From Leishmania mexicana MHOM/GT/2001/U1103 (Eukaryota > Euglenozoa > Kinetoplastea > Trypanosomatida > Trypanosomatidae), in contig NC_018328.1 in the NCBI RefSeq assembly GCF_000234665.1, positions 496,001 through 560,000 of the forward strand: 64,000 bases of DNA, read 5' to 3'. The position numbers and the translations under genes were made by a program. The notes below the pieces were generated by a model. That model did not search any database and had not been told where the DNA came from. It saw only the letters and a program-made list of their open reading frames with translations. Positions 8,330 to 20,400 of the stretch are shown piece by piece (position 1 is the first letter of the stretch; each line of letters starts with the position of its first letter).

Positions 8330-11300
8330 ATGGGGAGTATTCACAAGCTCACCGACGACGTGATCAACCGCATCGCAGCCGGTGAGGTGGTGCAGCGACC
8401 CAGCGCGGCCCTAAAGGAGCTGCTGGAGAACGCGATCGATGCGGGGTGCAGCCGTGTGCAGGTCGTGGCGGCGGAGGGTGGGCTCGAGGTGCTGCAGGTG
8501 TGCGACGACGGGAGTGGGATTCACAAGGAGGACCTGCCGCTGCTGTGCGAGCGCTATGCGACAAGTAAGTTGCAGACTTTCGAGGACCTGCAGCGGGTCA
8601 CCTCCTTCGGCTTCCGCGGCGAGGCTCTCGCGTCTATATCGTACGTGTCACGAGTGACAGTGACCACACGCCGCCGCCAAGCCTGCGACGAGAGCGGCGA
8701 TGGGGCGTCCGGTGCAGGTTCGTGCTCATCGTCCACTGCTGGAGCAGCGGTCGGGTGGCGCTGCCAGTATCTAAATGGGGCCCTCCTCGAGGACCCACAG
8801 CCGTGCGCCGGCAACCCCGGCACCACAATCCGCGTAGAGAAGCTGTTCTACAACGCCCTCGTGCGGCGGCGCTCGCTTCGTGCCTCGGAAGAGTGGGGGC
8901 GCATCGCGGATGTCGTGTCGCGCTACGCTCTCGCCTTCCCCGCGATCGGATTCACCTGTTACCGCGACAGGGCTTACAGCGGTGCCTCTGGCGGCGGCGG
9001 ATCTTCGACGGGCTCCCTGAGCCGGCTGGGAGGCGGCGGTAACGGCAGCAACTCAGCCAGTGCCCCCGCCAACCCGTGCGGTTCCGCTGCTGGCGGCCTC
9101 TGCTTCCCACCTCGGTCCAGCACACGGCAGAACATACGACTCTCTCACGGTACCCAGCTCTCCTCACACCTGCGCCTCGTGTACGCGTACAAAGTGGAGA
9201 CGGCGACAATGCTGCCATGCGGTCCAGAACCCGATCCAGGCCTCGAACTCCTCGCGTCCGAGGTGGAGGCGGAGGACGGCGCGCTCAACGCAGGTGACGA
9301 GCTGGAGCAGCTGTCGGGGTCGCCATCTGCGTCCTCGTCCGCCAAAGCGTTGTCGTCAACGTTGTCTACGGCGTCCAGGCGAAGCGCTGCCCAGGAGGCG
9401 CGTGTGTTTGCACAGATGGAACAGCGGGCGCGGCGGGTGCGGGCGACCAGCGGCCCAGCCGGCGAGGGCCTCTTCACTCTCGTTGGCTACACAAGTGACC
9501 CTACGCTGGCCCAGCGAAAGCCGTACTTGTGCATCTTCATTAACCAGCGTCTTGTCGAGAGCGCCGCGATACGCAAGGCGATTGACGCCGTCTACAGCGG
9601 TGTCCTCACCGGTGGCCACCGCCCCTTCACGGTGCTTCTCCTCTCCGTCCCTACGGACCGGGTGGACGTGAACGTGCACCCGACCAAGAAGGAGGTGTGT
9701 CTCTTGGACGAGGAGCTGATCGTGTCACGGGTGGCGGAGGTGTGCCGCGGGGCTGTGCTCGAAGCAGCAGCGGCTCGGCAGATGGACATGCTGAAGATGC
9801 GCCACACCGCTGCCTTAGTACTGAAGCAGCAGTTGCCGAGCGCCGACGGTGTCGGTGCTGCGGACAACAGCGCGACAGCGGAGCTGAGTGGGAGCAGTAG
9901 CCAGCACATACTGGAGAAGCTGCGGGAGCAGCATCAGCGTGGAGCCCCGCTCGCCTCACCTCTCACGTCGTCATCCCTCAAATCCACGGCAGCCGCGGCG
10001 CTGGCGGGAGCAGGGGTTGGCGGCGTAGGACCGAACGTCGTGGTGGCGCCGTGCACGATGGTCCGCGTTGAGCCACAGAGGGGGGCGCTAGACAAGTACT
10101 TCTCCCAGCGACTCGCCGCAGCTGCGGCGCCGGCGGCGGCCACCGTGTTAACACCTACCTCCTCTCCGTCCTCCTCGTCATCGTCGTGCACCCCGCAAGA
10201 GACACTGTCTCGGGACTCGCTGGCCAACCAGCTCTGCGCAGGGGCGGAGGGGCCGCTGAGGGATGCGGATAGGCGGCAGGCGTCAGCGAACCAGCGGGCA
10301 CAGAAAGGAGATTGTACCAGCGGCCAGTCTCAGACAACTGCCGCTTACGAAGCACTGTCGTGGGAGGCGGTTATGGCCTCCCTGCACGGGCAACACGCGC
10401 CCGCCACCAGCACCACCACCGCCGCCCCTGACGAAGATGCCAGCGACGGCTTCCCTTTCGCGTCTCCGTCGCAGAAAGAGATCTGCAGCGGCGAGAGGAG
10501 CGACATGGCAACGCACGCAGCCCAGACCTCCCGGGAGGCAGTAGACAAAGGCGGCGAGGGCTGTGCCGGCTTTGCTGTTCCAGATGTGTTGCAGATCACG
10601 GGGGAGCGCACAGCCAGAAGAGGTGACGGTGGGGCGGACACTGCGACGGTACGCGCCGCGCTACTGGATGAGGAGAGCGCAGACGACTGTGACAACGACG
10701 AAGACGAGGATGACGGCATGCGCGAATTCAAACGTCATAGGCGCGAGGTGCACGAGCGAGCGCAGCTGCTGCAACGGGTCGCCGGTAGTGCTGCCGCTGC
10801 TGCGGTGATGGACAAGACTGCGGTGGAGCACGACGCGAGCACCGCGACGATTCTCTCTCCGAGTGATCACGTGCGGCCGCCGTCAGCAGCAGAGATGGAG
10901 AAAGCGCAGCTGGCCGTGACGCACCTGGGTGCAGTCGTTCGGGCTGCGGACATGCTACGAAGCGAAGCTGCCGCCGCAGACGCCTCGCGCTTTGCGTACA
11001 CGGTCGTTTCTTGCGAAGACGGCAACGTAGACGAGGAGAACAGCCAGGCAGACGCCTCCACAAACGGTGCCCCAGCTGCTGTGACGGCGTCGCTGGTGGA
11101 CGTCGCGGAGGTGCCTGCGCCTGCGCTGCTGTCGAGTGTGTCCATGATCGTGGACCGCCTTCTCGCTGACGCCAGCCCGACGGCGGACAACCTCGTCGAT
11201 CAGCTCTCCTTCGTTGGGACTGTGGACTCCCGTGCCTTTCTGGCGCAGGCGGGGACCACGCTGTTATGGTGCGACACCATGGGACTGGCGCGACACGCCG

Positions 11301-12451
11301 TCTTCCAGCGTATCTTTCTTCGATGGTGTCAGCCTGCGCTGCCTGCGCCACCGGTCCTTGTCTTCGCCACACCGATTCGGCTGGCAGATCTACTGCTGCT
11401 CGCGTTGGCTTACGATGGGCCGCACTTGCAGCCACCTTCAGCAACTCTATTGGCGGTTGTAGATGAGTGTGCGAAGAAGAAGCAGCAGCAGCAGCGGCAG
11501 GCGGTCTTGGTTGGCGGTGGCGCGGTTCAGCTAGCCACGAGTGCTCTGACGACGGATGCGGTTCGGCAGATGGGCGGTGCGACTGCGCGCGCGTGGCGAG
11601 AGCTACTGTTTACTGCTGACATGGGGAATAAAGCCCTGAGCCCCAGTGACCTGCACACCGAAAGCGGCGCTGGCGGAGTCTTTGCTGGCTCGGAGTCAAT
11701 GCTACCACAGCCCGAAGGTGCCACGATGCGCTACGTGCGGCGCCTGGTGCGCCGTCTGTGTCGCTGGCGGGGGTTGCTGAAGGAGTACTTCTACATTGAC
11801 ATCACCGCCGACGGGCTGCTCGTTGGGCTGCCCTACGGACTGAACCGGCACTGGCCGCCGAGGATGCGGGCTGTGCCTGTGATGGTGTGGCTTTTGGCGG
11901 AGGCGGTGCCGTACCCCGGCGCGGCAGCTCCGTCTTCCTCTACAATGAGCGGTGCAGCTGATCAGACGGGCCCAACAGGTGCCCCGTGGCAGAGCAACGA
12001 AGGCCGAGGTGCAGAGGAGGTTGCCACGTGCGTTGCTAAGTCTACATCACCGGCCACCTCCCTGGCGCCGACGCAAACAGAGGCGACGCCCACCACGACG
12101 CCGCAGCCGACCGCCATGGAGGCAGAGGCGGACGGGGTTGCGCAGGAGGTAGCGTGTTTCACAGCGGTGGCACGGCACATCTCAGAGACGCTGTACGGGC
12201 TTCCACCACCTCCTCCTAGCACAGGGTCTACCTCTGCAGAAGGCCCTAGTACTGCCACTGCTGACGTGGCCGCAGGGGCGACCGACATGGCGTCTGTAGA
12301 GCTTTGGCGAGAGGAGCTTGTACAACACGGGCTCTTCCCGTGCTTGAAGAACCCCCAGCTCTATCGTCTACCGGACCAGTGCTTGCGGGATGGCACGATC
12401 CAGTCGTTGGTCTCAGTGGAGTCTCTCTACAAGGTGTTTGAGCGCTGCTGA
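8330..12451 (+). CDS. MLH1: DNA mismatch repair protein MLH1 (MutL homologue), extended
   Basis: MLH1 forms MutL heterodimers (classically with PMS1/PMS2) that act after MutS in nuclear mismatch repair. The N-terminal GHKL ATPase is clear: NRIAAGEVVQRP, ELLENAIDAG with E30 and N34, the DDGSGI ATP-lid motif at residues 59-64, GFRGEALASI from residue 94, QPCAGNPGT, and HPTKKEV near residue 450. The C-terminal dimerisation domain begins near residue 953 (FVGTVDSRAFLAQ), continues through EYFYIDITADGLLVGLP, and ends in YKVFERC, the invariant MLH1 tail, which separates it from PMS2. At 1373 residues it is far longer than human or yeast MLH1 (about 750-770); the excess is Ser/Ala/Gly-rich inserts inside the ATPase domain and a roughly 500-residue acidic, low-complexity linker. 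No catalytic residue appears lost. The start matches the MLH1 N terminus, so it is secure. Confidence 0.97.
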   Translation: MGSIHKLTDDVINRIAAGEVVQRPSAALKELLENAIDAGCSRVQVVAAEGGLEVLQVCDDGSGIHKEDLPLLCERYATSKLQTFEDLQRVTSFGFRGEALASISYVSRVTVTTRRRQACDESGDGASGAGSCSSSTAGAAVGWRCQYLNGALLEDPQPCAGNPGTTIRVEKLFYNALVRRRSLRASEEWGRIADVVSRYALAFPAIGFTCYRDRAYSGASGGGGSSTGSLSRLGGGGNGSNSASAPANPCGSAAGGLCFPPRSSTRQNIRLSHGTQLSSHLRLVYAYKVETATMLPCGPEPDPGLELLASEVEAEDGALNAGDELEQLSGSPSASSSAKALSSTLSTASRRSAAQEARVFAQMEQRARRVRATSGPAGEGLFTLVGYTSDPTLAQRKPYLCIFINQRLVESAAIRKAIDAVYSGVLTGGHRPFTVLLLSVPTDRVDVNVHPTKKEVCLLDEELIVSRVAEVCRGAVLEAAAARQMDMLKMRHTAALVLKQQLPSADGVGAADNSATAELSGSSSQHILEKLREQHQRGAPLASPLTSSSLKSTAAAALAGAGVGGVGPNVVVAPCTMVRVEPQRGALDKYFSQRLAAAAAPAAATVLTPTSSPSSSSSSCTPQETLSRDSLANQLCAGAEGPLRDADRRQASANQRAQKGDCTSGQSQTTAAYEALSWEAVMASLHGQHAPATSTTTAAPDEDASDGFPFASPSQKEICSGERSDMATHAAQTSREAVDKGGEGCAGFAVPDVLQITGERTARRGDGGADTATVRAALLDEESADDCDNDEDEDDGMREFKRHRREVHERAQLLQRVAGSAAAAAVMDKTAVEHDASTATILSPSDHVRPPSAAEMEKAQLAVTHLGAVVRAADMLRSEAAAADASRFAYTVVSCEDGNVDEENSQADASTNGAPAAVTASLVDVAEVPAPALLSSVSMIVDRLLADASPTADNLVDQLSFVGTVDSRAFLAQAGTTLLWCDTMGLARHAVFQRIFLRWCQPALPAPPVLVFATPIRLADLLLLALAYDGPHLQPPSATLLAVVDECAKKKQQQQRQAVLVGGGAVQLATSALTTDAVRQMGGATARAWRELLFTADMGNKALSPSDLHTESGAGGVFAGSESMLPQPEGATMRYVRRLVRRLCRWRGLLKEYFYIDITADGLLVGLPYGLNRHWPPRMRAVPVMVWLLAEAVPYPGAAAPSSSTMSGAADQTGPTGAPWQSNEGRGAEEVATCVAKSTSPATSLAPTQTEATPTTTPQPTAMEAEADGVAQEVACFTAVARHISETLYGLPPPPPSTGSTSAEGPSTATADVAAGATDMASVELWREELVQHGLFPCLKNPQLYRLPDQCLRDGTIQSLVSVESLYKVFERC

Positions 12452-14464
12452 GCGTTGGGAGGCACAAAGGGGGTAGGGTGGGGTGGGGACGGAGTGAGAG
12501 GCCGGCGAAAGTGTCGGTGGAGTGCTGTGGGGCGACACAAAGGGGAGCGATGACAGTGAACGCGTGGACTTGGTGGCGGTGACCATCGCTCCTTCTCTCT
12601 CGTGGCTTCCTGTTGCGCCGACGGGTTTCTGTCGTGCGCTGTGTTGCCTCTCAGCAGTATATATATATATCTGTGTGTGTACTTGTGGGTCTTGTCCTCA
12701 CCCCTTCTCCCTCAACGGGCAATAAAGGTGCACGTCCTCACCGCCCTCCATCTCGCATGCACACACGCACACACTTACGTGTTGCTCTGTGTCGTTGTGT
12801 GTGCGTGCACGGCTCCTTAGCCTCTTGCCAGCACTCGGCTTCGAAGGCTTAGACCCACGTACGCATGTGCGCACTCACGCATACGTGCATGCATCGGGCG
12901 CCTACAGATATCCATCCTTCGTGACATCAGCGCTGTGCCCGTATATGCCCCGACTCGCTGTTTTCCCCCTTCCCCCTTCGCGCGGTATTCAACTACATAC
13001 AATAGAAGGACACGGTCAGGCACAACAATGAAGCTTGCTTCTTGTGCGTGCGCTTGTCTTGCAACACGTGCTTATGTGGGCTGACGCGTGTGAGTGCTTG
13101 GGTGTGGTGTGATGACGAGGATGGGTGGCGGGGTATTCCTCCCCTTCCTTTGCCTCTCAGCCTCATCCGCTTCGGCCAACCACGCAAAAGACACGCGTGG
13201 GCGTGCGTGCATGCCACGCAACGATCATCGACTTCCTGTTGGCTCTTCACTCAACTGCGCCATCTTTCACCACCCTCACCGCCTCTCTCTTCTACTGCCC
13301 TGGCCTCGCCGACTCTCTCCCTCTTCGTCCCCCCTCCCTCCTTCATCCCCCCCGCGCGTCTTTTGCGTGTGACCCTGGCACCCTCCACCCGCTACCACAG
13401 TTTCACTGCAGGTGTGTTTATTTTCTTCGCTTTCTCTTGGCAGTGCAGGTTGCCGCTCTCCCGCTTTCGCTGACCCGCCCCCCACCCTCATCCTCAGTCC
13501 GGTGGCGTGTGTGAGCGCGTTACCACCTCCTCATTCTCCCCCCTCACTCGCATCCCCTCCCTCTCCCCCCCAAATCTCCACACACGGGGGGCAGACGGAT
13601 AAGGGGGAGGGTGTCACACCCATACACACGCACAAACTCTCCATGCCGTTGTGTGCATCAACACCGCACGCAGACATCCATTTGTTGCTTTTTTTGTTCT
13701 TCCACTCTTCGTTTACTTGGTCAGAGAGCGGTGCGCCGCGGCCTTCCCCTCCCCCCGTTTACCCGGTTCTGGCGAACGTCGCCCTACCCCCGTAGTCGCT
13801 TGCTCTCTCACTCACACTCTCTCCCGAGTGGCCCCCTCGCCTCTTCCTTTGTATTGGTTAGCGCTTGCTGCCATCTCCCGCTCGGCGGGCTGTTGTGCAG
13901 AGGTGGAGGTAGAGAGAGAGACGGCACGGGTTTGCTAGCGGGGGTGGGTGTCTGCGTAATCGAGCTCCGCACCCCCGCACACCCATGTAAACGCGCGCGA
14001 GGGGAGAGGGACCGAGGGCCGCATCCGTTCGCTGGGATCTTTCTCTTTTCATTGTATTGATGCCAAAGCAGCTGTATCTCTCGCCACTCTCTCTTTTTCT
14101 TTGTGCATGTGCCATTGTAGCCACCCTTTCCTTTGGACTCCCTCCTCCCCCCTCTCCTCCCCCTCCCCCTTAGTCTCCCCTCCTCGCCTCGCCTCACCTT
14201 CCCCATCACAGCACCCTCTGTGCGCCGGCATCCCTGCCTCCTTTGCGTCTGTTTTCTCGCTTCTCTCTCTCATAGTTTGGCTTGGCTTTTGTTGGTGCGA
14301 CGTTGTCTTCATCCCAAAGTGCTGTGCCGCGTGCGTGTGTCTGGGAGGCGTGTCCGTGCACCTCTGCAGAAGTGACGACAGCAGCGGCTTGCGGTATTCG
14401 GAGAAGGCGAGTGCAGCTCGTACAGGAGACAGGAGCGCGCTCCGCGTTTTGTGATTCGGTGTTG
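12452..14464. other. Intergenic region with orphan acceptor-like site
   Basis: The 2.0 kb spacer has no convincing gene. It contains a 13-nt TATA run at 12658-12670, long pyrimidine tracts (about 13269-13362) and a near-ideal acceptor, T/C-rich sequence ending in AG at 13442-13443, about 1 kb before the next start. Only a 50-codon, low-complexity frame (13645-13795) follows that site. Confidence 0.65.
14238..14275 (+). promoter_or_regulatory. Candidate spliced-leader acceptor for the kinesin gene
   Basis: A T/C-rich tract ends in CATAG with AG at 14274-14275. The next ATG in any frame appears to be at 14465, so the predicted 5' UTR is about 190 nt with no upstream ATG. This supports 14465 as the start of the kinesin. 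Confidence 0.7.
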
Positions 14465-17400
14465 ATGAAGCGGTCCACCACCGTGCTGCAACCCGCGCCA
14501 GCAAACTCGCAGCAGGTGAGCGAAGTTGTGAGTCGTCGCGGGGCGGTCACTAACAGCAACAGAAGCATCAGCTTCGACGGGGCGGCGCCGGTGCCGACAG
14601 CCGCGAAGGCCAGCACTAATACTGCCGCCGGTGCATCCCCTTCGATGCCATCGCGCTTTTGTGGTGTCTCGGCAGACAGCAGAAACGGCTCGCCGTCACC
14701 AAAGCGGCCAGACTTCTCAAGCTTTCTCACCCCACGTACATTGAATGCACCCGCGACGAAGACGACAGCGGCATCACCGCCGCTCCCACCACAGCAGCAG
14801 TGGCCTCATAATGCTGCGCAGAGCCTTCGACCAATCCCCTCCGCCTCTGGGACCCCGTCTCGGGAGACTTCGTCAAGAAGACGCACGCAACAAGTCCCAG
14901 CGCTGCCGACGGGCACGCCACCGCGCACCACCACGGTCGCCGCCGTCACCACCGCGAGCCCCTCCGCCTCGCTGCGCTACAAAGATGCACATGACCGTCG
15001 TCAAGTGCGGCGTCTCACCGCTGTAGGCATTTCGCCGATGCGGAACTTAATATCGAAGCCTGCGCCGCCGGCAACTCCGTCTTCACGTGCGTCCCCCCCG
15101 ACAGATGATTTCGGTGGTAGGCAAGCGGCTTCAGAAGCGGCAGGTGCTGCTGCTCGACCGACCTCGTTCGCAGCAACGTGGAAGTCGATGACTTTAGCGT
15201 CAGCGGCTGCGTCGGACACAGCAAAGAAGTCGTCCGCCGTGAAGCCAAGTGCCGTGGAGACGTCTGGGCACGGCAGCGGTGCTCCGCCGACGTTGATACC
15301 GACGAAAGCGTTCCAGATGCGTCTATCGTTGACGCGCGAGGTCACCGTGGCGAACAGGTCGTGCACGGCGGAGGCGGCGGAGGCGATGCTTCGGGCACAA
15401 CATACATCAGCTCCCACCCGTGTGCGCTCGCCATTCCTCCTCTTTCAAGTCAGTGAGGGGACGCCGCCTCTAACCTTCGGCACAGCAAGCAGGAAAAGCA
15501 GCGTGTGGTCATCCGACCACACGAACCGGTCTGCCGTTCTAGGTGCCTCCGGCGCGACGCTCGCGCCATCGGTGACGTCACCGCGCCCCACGTGGTTGGA
15601 GAATGTGGACGAGGAGGACACGACCGTCACGGGCGAGGAGGACACCCCAGTCTCTCCAACGGCATGTCTCACCTACCCGCCCGCGGGCGGTTCATCGACA
15701 GCGCTACGCTCCGCTGCGCCGGTGAAGTCGACAACGAGGACAACAGCAACGTCCACCACGACGGCAACATCGCCGGAGCCTGCTGCCGTGAAATCCTCCA
15801 AGAGGAGGTCAGATGTGAATCCGACGCTTGCAAGTGCCGCCGAGGGCGCTGACGGAGGGTGCGACGGCAATGCCCATGAGAGGAACCCTGGCGCCACGGC
15901 GGCTGTCGACGCCAAGTCGGAGCGGCGCTCACTCACGCAGGGGTCAACCTCGCAAGTGAAGAAGTTGCGTGATGTGACCCGAAGTGCCACCAACGCTGCA
16001 CCATCGCCGGCCCCCGGCTCTCCCCCTCAAACACCACAGAAAGCAACCACGGTGGCGGCGGGCGCTCAGCTACACACCCCCAAGATGTCCTCCAATGCTG
16101 GCAAGACGACCCGTTCTACACCCACACATGCAGCAGCTTCCCCGAATCGGCAGCCCGACGCGCTGCGGGGCGGCCTGCTGCGGAGTGCGACATCGACGAC
16201 TGGAGTGCCTGGAACTCCTGCAGCCGCCGCTGCTGCTGCACCTGTTCTCCTCCCTGCACCATGCCACGCGACTGGGGCACACAGCCAAGGCGCAGCCACT
16301 ATCCTGAGCCAGTCACTGTCCGCCGTACGGCCGATGGCCCCGGTCGTGCATGTGCGCATACGACCGGTGCTGCCGTCCATCGGGGAGAGTGGGAATAACC
16401 GCCACGTCTACTTCCTCGATCATGAGAACGTCATGGTGACGCGTACTCGCCTGGGCGTCTCTGCCGCCAACGGCTCTTCATCCATGCCGTCCTCATCCCT
16501 GGTCGAGTTCACGGGGACCCGACGGAGTGGCATAAACGGGCAAGTCGTGCCTGCGCTGCAGGCGTCAAACCTCGTCTCGCGCACACTGGGGTCCTCTTAT
16601 GGCGCCAGAGGTGCCGCTGCCGCTCGCAACGGAGGAGCGGCAGCAGTGGGCGGTAGGGGTGGAGGCAGCGTACCCGCGTCATTAGCGGATGCGCCGCGTA
16701 CCGCGGCGATGAAGGCGGCTTCCCCCGCGTGCCTCTGCGGTCGGGACTTGGCGCTGCTGAGGTCACCTGTGCCTGCTGAAGGCCCCACGGTCTCGAAGAC
16801 CTCCGCTGCAGCTGCCTGTGCTGCCGTGCCCGGTGACGCCGACGGGGGCACCATTGACGGCGCTTTCTCGAACATTAGCCCTTCGTTGGAGAGTCTGCAA
16901 CCGCTCTCGTTCCCGCCCCCGATACTGGCGGTGCATCACAACCGCATGATTAGCTGGACGAGCCAGGGGAGTGAGGAGGACTCTTCCAGCAGCCGTTTGT
17001 CTTGCGGGTCGCCGTCCACGTCCGTATCACCACAGAAGCACGGTATGGGTTTGGCAGGCGGCGGCTCTGAAGCTTGTATGACTTTGGACACCTTCACTAG
17101 CGCGTCACGCACGTGTCCGTGGCTGACAACGTTCAAGTCGTTCACAGAGGACGAGGCGCCGTCGGTGTTTACAACTCCCCGGGAGGTGAGGGCGGGGAGT
17201 AGTTCCGCTGGCACACACGCTAGCAGAACCAGTGTCCGCGACAGCAGCGGCGGTGCTGCGCGCACCAGGAGAGGCATCTCCGCATCGCAGCGCCGCGCCA
17301 AGGGCCCGGGAATCGAGCGGAAGCCGCGCTACGGTGGCATTTCACTGTCAGCGGTGTCTCTTGCCACCACGGGCAAGAACTCCGCGGCCACCACAACCGC

Positions 17401-20400
17401 TGGCGTGAGCCCTCGCACAACCGTCACCACCTCCGCTCCGTCTCCTACCAGCATGCGCCGGCGCGCGTCGCGCTCAATCCTCGGTGCATCTGTGAGTGTG
17501 TCGGCCTTGTCGATAGCGACCATGCCCAAGGGCAGCGGTGGCACCACGAATGTCACAAGGGTGACGGAGGAGGATGCTGACGCGGAGTCGGATGAAGCAC
17601 AACAGCACGAGTGGCAGATGCAGCAGCAGCAGACGCCTAACAGGAGCAACAGCGTATCCGCGTCTGGCGCTGCCACGGGTGCGGAGCAGCACTACAGCTT
17701 CGAGTTTGTGCACGACGAGGAGGCAACACAGGCGGACGTCTTCGAAGAGAGCGTGCTGCGCTTTGCCGACGAGGCGCTGCTTGCCCAAAATGTCGCCATA
17801 ATCTGTTATGGCCCCACAGGCAGCGGCAAGACGTACAGCATGATGGGGAGCCAAGCCCAGCCGCCTTCTGCCGCCCTGGCATCATCCGGCGCCACACCCC
17901 TCCGAGCAGGCGGCGGAGCAGGGCACCGCAGCGGGGGCCTCAGCACTTCCAGCACCCACTCACCCCCGCAGCCCGACTCGCGCGGTCACACACCGCACGG
18001 TCGCGCGAACGCCGGCGAGACGCAGCGACGGATCATGGACGAGGCTGCAGCTGGGGCAGATGGGAAAGGCGTGGTGCGGGACGCACATGCGGTCGAGGAC
18101 GATGGCGAGGGAAACGGCACCAGCTGGCCAAGGCTCGGGTCCAGTTGTCAGTACGACTACGCCGAGCACGCATGTAAAGGGAATGGCGGCTCAGCTGCCA
18201 CTGCAGTGCGACGCAACCACCAACGCTACCCCCACAGTGGCGGCGGTGGTGGGCCTCTCTTGGCGACCTCCGCGATGGCGCTCGAATCCGCTGCGACGAC
18301 CAGGAGCATGGCAGAGATGGGCATCCTCCCACGGCTAGTCCACACACTGCTGGAGCGGCGCGGGGAGGCGATCACAATTCGGCGAGACCCCGGCAGGGAA
18401 GTGGCGGGTCGCAGTGCAAACAGCTTGCAGTCGACCTCGCGGCAGAAGACAACGGTGAAGCGCGTCGGCGGTCTCTCGCTGACTCTCCGAGATCTCACCT
18501 TTTACGGCATCGAGTTGTACATGGACGAACTGTGCGACTTGCTGGACCCCGGGAAGCGACCGATTCGAGCCGTCAGCGACACAGGCGGCTTGGCAATGCT
18601 GTGCCAGCGCATCAACGAGGCCCGGGACTACCGCATCAGAGGCAGTCGTGGTGGATCCAGCCACAACACCGCACAGACCGCCCGCACTGGCGGCGGAATG
18701 GCGATCACGTCCCTGGCCGACCTGCGTCGCGCGTATCGCCTTGCCCACGGCAACCGCGTCACGGCGCGCCACGCAAAGAACGACACGAGCTCCCGCTCTC
18801 ACGCCATCTTCCTCCTGCAGCTCGACTTTGACCTGATCGAGTCGACCAACACGCCCCGCAGCGGCGCTGGTGACGGGGGTGCCGCAGCGCCGCCGCCCCC
18901 GTCGGAGCGTGTGCAGCGCGTGCACTCGTATGTTGCCATGGTGGATCTGGCCGGCTGCGAGCGGGTGAAGCAGACCAAGGTCGAGGGAGCTGCGTTGCGT
19001 GAGGCGCAGTACATCAACAAATCGCTTTCAGCCCTCTCGTCGGTGGTGCTCTCGCTGCACCACCACAACGCTCATGTGCCGTACCGCGACTCGAAGCTGA
19101 CGCGACTGCTGCGGCCCTGTCTCGAGGGCGGCCGCGTTCTCACTCTTGTCCATGTCGCGCCGTGTTCCAGTACGGAGGCGCTCAACACATTGAAGTTCGC
19201 GGACCAGATCCGCCACCTCCACATCCCCACCCACGCCCTTACCCCGACGTCCTCGAAGCACCGCGAGCTGCTGGACGTGTTTGCTGACCTCATTGACCCG
19301 ATGCAGGGGCAGTGGGAGGCGCAGGTGCAGCAAGCACAGCTGCAGCTGGACCGGCTTTGCGCTGACGTACGGTTGTCGTACTTCTCGCGCGCCGTTGGTG
19401 CCCTCCCGCACCGCACGACTGCAAGGGACTCGTTGGCCAGCGATGTTGTTAGCGAGCTTTCAGCGGTGTCCGAGGAGGACGATAGGGTCTCCTCCTCCTC
19501 GGGCGATGTGAGCCAAGAGGAAGCCCTGCAACCGCTGAAGGAGGACGCCACGGAGGCGGATAAGCGTCGCTTCGCCCTGCGCACAGTGATGCACCGATTC
19601 ATGGGGCCCATTCACTCACATCAGCGCACAACTATGCGAAACGCTGTGCGGGCGATCCGGCGGCGCGCGGAACAGAAGGCGCTTGCCCACCGTCGACAGG
19701 TGCAGCAGCAAATCGATGAGCTGCAGGCGACGCTGCAGAAGCTTACCGCGGCGAACGCAAAGTTGGCTAAGGAGAACAGCACCCCGCTCCCGCGAGATCC
19801 GCACGCGCTAGAGCTGAGTCGCCGCATCCGCGAGAGCACCGAGGAGCTCGGAGAGTACGCCAAAGAGCAGGCAGCCCTCATCTCTCTCACCACCGCGCTA
19901 CGGCAGCGCCTTGCCACGCAGGACGACCTGGAGGCGGCGGTGGATGAGCAACTACACAAGGTTCAGCACCGCACCGCGCAGGCGATGCGAACCCTCTCGG
20001 CCGCCGTCGCCGCACACCCACCTGGGGGCCCACCTACCGGGTCGGGAACGGCGTTACCCAAGGAGCCTACGCTGCCCGCCGACTCCTCGGCCACGGCCGC
20101 GCTGGCGATGAACACGAAAGACGACCCGGAGCTGCGCGACATCGCACATCAGCAGCTCTCCCTCGCGAAGGAGCTCGCATCGTTGCGGCTTGAGAAGGCG
20201 TGCTTCGAGATTGGGACGGGACTGTGGGAGGGTCTGTGGGCTCGCGCCATGCGTAAAGAAATCATAACAGCTATGGAGGTGGAGGTCTTTGAGATGGAGC
20301 GCATTCTACTGGATCGGCGTGCGCTGTCGATGATGATGATGGCGGGAGATGCCGATGTGGATGGCAAGGCAAACACGGCTCCATTACTCGTGCTACCGCG

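Noticed and set aside
10728..11444. 238-codon minus-strand frame inside MLH1
   Set aside because: Shadow of the MLH1 linker and C-terminal domain; Arg/Pro/Ala-rich with no domain.
12658..12670. TATA run as a promoter
   Set aside because: Trypanosomatid protein genes are not normally driven by individual TATA promoters, and this is a simple TA repeat within the spacer after MLH1.
13645..13795. 50-codon ORF following the orphan acceptor
   Set aside because: Low-complexity Leu/Phe/Pro-rich product without coding bias.
14282..14464. Upstream extension of the kinesin frame (and similar extensions at 4360, 24976, 39289, 50281 and 54135)
   Set aside because: These frames are open but begin with GTG or TTG and contain no ATG before the chosen starts; for the kinesin and the membrane protein the extension precedes or overlaps the pyrimidine tract and acceptor.
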